A stretch of DNA of 25,608 bases from Phycisphaerales bacterium UBA4658 (GTDB lineage Bacteria > Planctomycetota > Phycisphaerae > Phycisphaerales > UBA1924), in contig DHLW01000118.1 in NCBI GenBank assembly GCA_002405485.1, positions 2,283-27,890 of the forward strand. Direction: 5' to 3'. How positions within the stretch are numbered: the first letter of the stretch is position 1; each line of letters starts with the position of its first letter. The notes below the pieces were generated by a model. It did not search any database. It was not told the DNA's origin and saw nothing but the letters and a program-made list of their open reading frames with translations. Shown here one piece after another: positions 23,188 through 25,608 of the stretch. The position numbers were made by a program, and so were the translations under genes.

Positions 23188-25608
23188 ATGCCCGCCGCCG
23201 ACCCCACCCTCCCCGTCCTCCAACGTCGCGACGACATCGTCTCGGCGATCGCCGGGCATCAGGTGGTCGTGATCTGCGGCGCGACTGGTTCCGGCAAGAC
23301 CACGCAGCTCCCGCAGATCATGCTTGACGCCGCGGCTCAGGGGCGCATCACGCTCGCCCCAAGGGGCATCATCGGGCACACGCAGCCGCGTCGCCTCGCC
23401 GCCCGCAGCGTCGCGGCACGCATCGCCGAAGAACGGGGGGTTCGCCTCGGCGGGCTGGTCGGCTACGCCGTGCGGTTTGAGGATCAGACCAGCCGCGAGA
23501 CGCAGATCAAGGTCATGACCGACGGCGTGCTGCTCGCCGAGTTATCCAATGACCCGCAACTCAGCCGCTACTCCGCGATCATCATCGACGAGGCGCACGA
23601 ACGCTCGCTGAACATCGACTTCTTGATCGGCTACCTGCGCACGCTGCTGCCCCGTCGCCCAGAGCTGAAGGTGATCATCACCTCGGCGACGATCGATCCG
23701 AAGCGATTCTCCGACGCGTTCGGCGGTTCGAGCCGCACGCCCGTGATCGAGGTCTCCGGCCGCACCTATCCGGTCGAGATGCGCTATCGATCATCGCGGG
23801 ATGATGACGAGCACGAGATCGATCTCGAATCCCTCGGCGACGCCGCGGAAGAGCTCTTTCGCCCGGGAGTCGATCCGGGCGACGTGCTGCTGTTCGTGCC
23901 CGGCGAGCGCGAGATCACGCAGGCCGAGGGCGTGCTGAAGCGTCGCGGGCTGGATGCCGACATCCTGCCGCTCTTCTCGCGACTCTCCAGCGCGGATCAG
24001 GATCGCATCTTCCATCCATCGCCCAATGGCCGTCGGCGGATCATCCTCGCGACCAACGTCGCCGAGACCTCACTCACCGTGCCGGGTATTCGCCACGTGA
24101 TTGACACGGGGCTGGCTCGGCTCAGCCGCTATGACCCGCAGCGCAAGGTCCAGCGGCTGCCGATCGAGCCGATCAGTCGAGCGAGCTGCGAGCAGCGGGC
24201 CGGGCGCTGCGGGCGCGTCGCACCGGGCATCTGCATCCGCCTGTTCAGCCGCGAGAGCTTCGATGCCCGCTCGGCGTTCACTGATCCCGAAGTGCGACGG
24301 ACCAATCTCGCCAGCGTGCTGCTGCGTTTCAAGTCGCTCGGCCTGGGTTCGCTCGCGGAGTTCGGATTTCTTGATCCACCCGACGCAGCATCGATCACCG
24401 ACGCGTCCGAGACGCTCTTTGAGCTCGGGGCCACCGAGTCGCGCGATGTAGCCGCGCCGCTCACGCGTATCGGTCGCGCTCTCGCCGACATCCCGCTGGA
24501 TCCGCGCATCGGCCGCATGATCCTGGCCGCGAGTGATGAGGGGTGCCTGCACGAGGTCATCATCCTCGCGGCGGCCCTCGAGATCCAGGACCCGCGCCAG
24601 CGTCCCATGGGCAGGCAGGATGACGCCGACCGCGCTCACGCTGTGTTTCGCCACGAAGCCAGCGACTTCCTCACGCTGCTCAAGCTCCACGATCAGCACC
24701 GTCACCAGTTCGATGAGCACGGGGCCTCGGCCGCCGAACGCTGGTGCCGAGACCACTTCGTGTCTTCGGCACGCATGCGTGAGTGGGGGGAGATGGTGCG
24801 GCAACTGCGGCGAGTCGCCGATGAACTGCGGTTGAGCTTCAATCGCGAGGCCGCGAGTCCGCATGCCATTCACCGCGCGCTGCTCACGGGGCTCATCACG
24901 AACGTGGCGTGCCGCGAAGGAGACGGGTCGTTCGACTATCGCTCCGTCCGCGGCGGGACGGTGCAGATCTTTCCCGGTTCCACACTGTTCAAGAAGGGTC
25001 CGAAGTGGATCATGGCCGCCGAGCTCGTGCAGACCACGCGGCTGTTCGCCCGCACCGTCGCACGCATCGAGCCCGAGTGGATCGAAGATCTCGCCGGGCA
25101 CATGTTCCAGCGCACGCTCAGCGATCCGCATCTGGACCCGGAGACCGGAGTCCCAGCCATCTGGGAACGCGTGAGCATGAGCGGGATCGTTGTTGTCCCT
25201 CGTCGCCGTGCCCCGCTTGCGCCGATCGATCCCGCGCGGGCCCGGACGGTGTTCATTCTCGATGGTCTGGTGCGCCAGCGGTGGAAGCCCGGCATCGATC
25301 AGCCGTCCTTTCCTGCGGCCAGGCGTCTGCTCGCACACGTCGCGTCCACGCTGGACGCCGCCCGCGTCGCCGAGGCCAAGCTCCGGGTCCGCAACGCAGT
25401 TGCCGATGAGGCCGCACTCGCCGACTGGCTCTCGACCCGCCTGCCAGAGAGTGTCGTCGGCCCCGCCGAGCTCGACGCATGGCTCACGCTCAAGCCGTCC
25501 CGCGAGGCGGACGCATGCTTGCCGCTGGACGTCGCCCTTCGGCCAGCCGCCAGGGACGCTCTTTCCGGCGATCGCTTTCCCGACGCCATCACCATCGGCG
25601 ATGGCGCG
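23188..25608 (+). CDS. hrpA: ATP-dependent DEAH-box RNA helicase, HrpA type, N-terminal 807 residues
   Basis: RNA helicase of the DEAH family; in E. coli HrpA acts on mRNA and helps rescue stalled ribosomes. The frame is open to the window edge, so the C-terminus (expected DUF3418 region) is cut. Motifs in order: Walker A GATGSGKTT (Lys37), HTQPRRLAARSVA (Ia), IIDEAHERSLNIDF with DEAH at 134-137, SATID (motif III, 166-170), LATNVAETSLTVPGI, and QRAGRCGRVAPG (motif VI, Gln336-Arg343). A winged-helix/ratchet region (RIGRALADIPLDPRIGRMI) and the OB-fold part follow. These fit HrpA more than the shorter HrpB. ATG 23188 is the only start that fits; no in-frame start exists nearby upstream. There is no Shine-Dalgarno. 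The gene is divergent from the toxin-antitoxin operon. Confidence 0.93.
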   Translation, partial: MPAADPTLPVLQRRDDIVSAIAGHQVVVICGATGSGKTTQLPQIMLDAAAQGRITLAPRGIIGHTQPRRLAARSVAARIAEERGVRLGGLVGYAVRFEDQTSRETQIKVMTDGVLLAELSNDPQLSRYSAIIIDEAHERSLNIDFLIGYLRTLLPRRPELKVIITSATIDPKRFSDAFGGSSRTPVIEVSGRTYPVEMRYRSSRDDDEHEIDLESLGDAAEELFRPGVDPGDVLLFVPGEREITQAEGVLKRRGLDADILPLFSRLSSADQDRIFHPSPNGRRRIILATNVAETSLTVPGIRHVIDTGLARLSRYDPQRKVQRLPIEPISRASCEQRAGRCGRVAPGICIRLFSRESFDARSAFTDPEVRRTNLASVLLRFKSLGLGSLAEFGFLDPPDAASITDASETLFELGATESRDVAAPLTRIGRALADIPLDPRIGRMILAASDEGCLHEVIILAAALEIQDPRQRPMGRQDDADRAHAVFRHEASDFLTLLKLHDQHRHQFDEHGASAAERWCRDHFVSSARMREWGEMVRQLRRVADELRLSFNREAASPHAIHRALLTGLITNVACREGDGSFDYRSVRGGTVQIFPGSTLFKKGPKWIMAAELVQTTRLFARTVARIEPEWIEDLAGHMFQRTLSDPHLDPETGVPAIWERVSMSGIVVVPRRRAPLAPIDPARARTVFILDGLVRQRWKPGIDQPSFPAARRLLAHVASTLDAARVAEAKLRVRNAVADEAALADWLSTRLPESVVGPAELDAWLTLKPSREADACLPLDVALRPAARDALSGDRFPDAITIGDGA

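Overview
The window reads as a high-GC chromosomal segment of a planctomycete, most likely of the Phycisphaerae/Phycisphaerales type. This is an inference. It rests on two secreted L-type-lectin-like proteins ending in a Pro-x-Pro + hydrophobic + Arg4 sorting tail (PEP-CTERM-like), a eukaryote-like PurB, a large multi-PAS kinase, and a GTGGCACAGGCG/CGCCTGTG-type palindromic repeat of a kind I associate with planctomycete genomes. Both edges cut a gene: dnaX on the left, hrpA on the right. I see no rRNA, tRNA, CRISPR array, transposase or phage gene.

Layout. (1) 1-1435: the end of dnaX followed by ybaB/ebfC. The conserved C-terminal tau part of dnaX lies in the -1 frame relative to the upstream part, and the junction is an A7 run directly before a stop codon. 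This looks like a programmed frameshift that yields gamma (unshifted) and tau (shifted). (2) 1521-2297: a Nudix-like hydrolase, convergent with a metG-tautomerase pair on the minus strand (2335-4250). (3) 4518-6347: a secreted TPR-like protein of unknown role. (4) 6465-11138: a GAF/SpoIIE-type serine phosphatase and PEP carboxylase in tandem. (5) 11222-12328, minus: a class I (FbaB-type) fructose-bisphosphate aldolase. (6) 12453-17432: a 1659-residue membrane sensor kinase with a periplasmic binding-protein-like domain, seven PAS domains, one GAF domain and an HWE-type kinase core. (7) 18105-20368: two paralogous secreted lectin-like proteins, each followed by a strong intrinsic terminator. 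The second is also followed by a REP-like palindrome. (8) 20696-23094, minus: a vapBC-type toxin-antitoxin pair directly upstream of purB, whose gene carries an in-frame insertion of about 70 codons with lower GC. (9) 23188-end: the HrpA-type DEAH helicase.

Functionally the window mixes housekeeping (replication, tRNA charging, purine synthesis, central carbon metabolism) with signalling and surface proteins. The observations most worth a second look are the dnaX frameshift site, the purB insertion with its vapBC-purB arrangement, the divergent metal sites of the two lectins, and -10-like hexamers placed 5-6 nt before ATG codons (vapB, metG), which suggest leaderless mRNAs.
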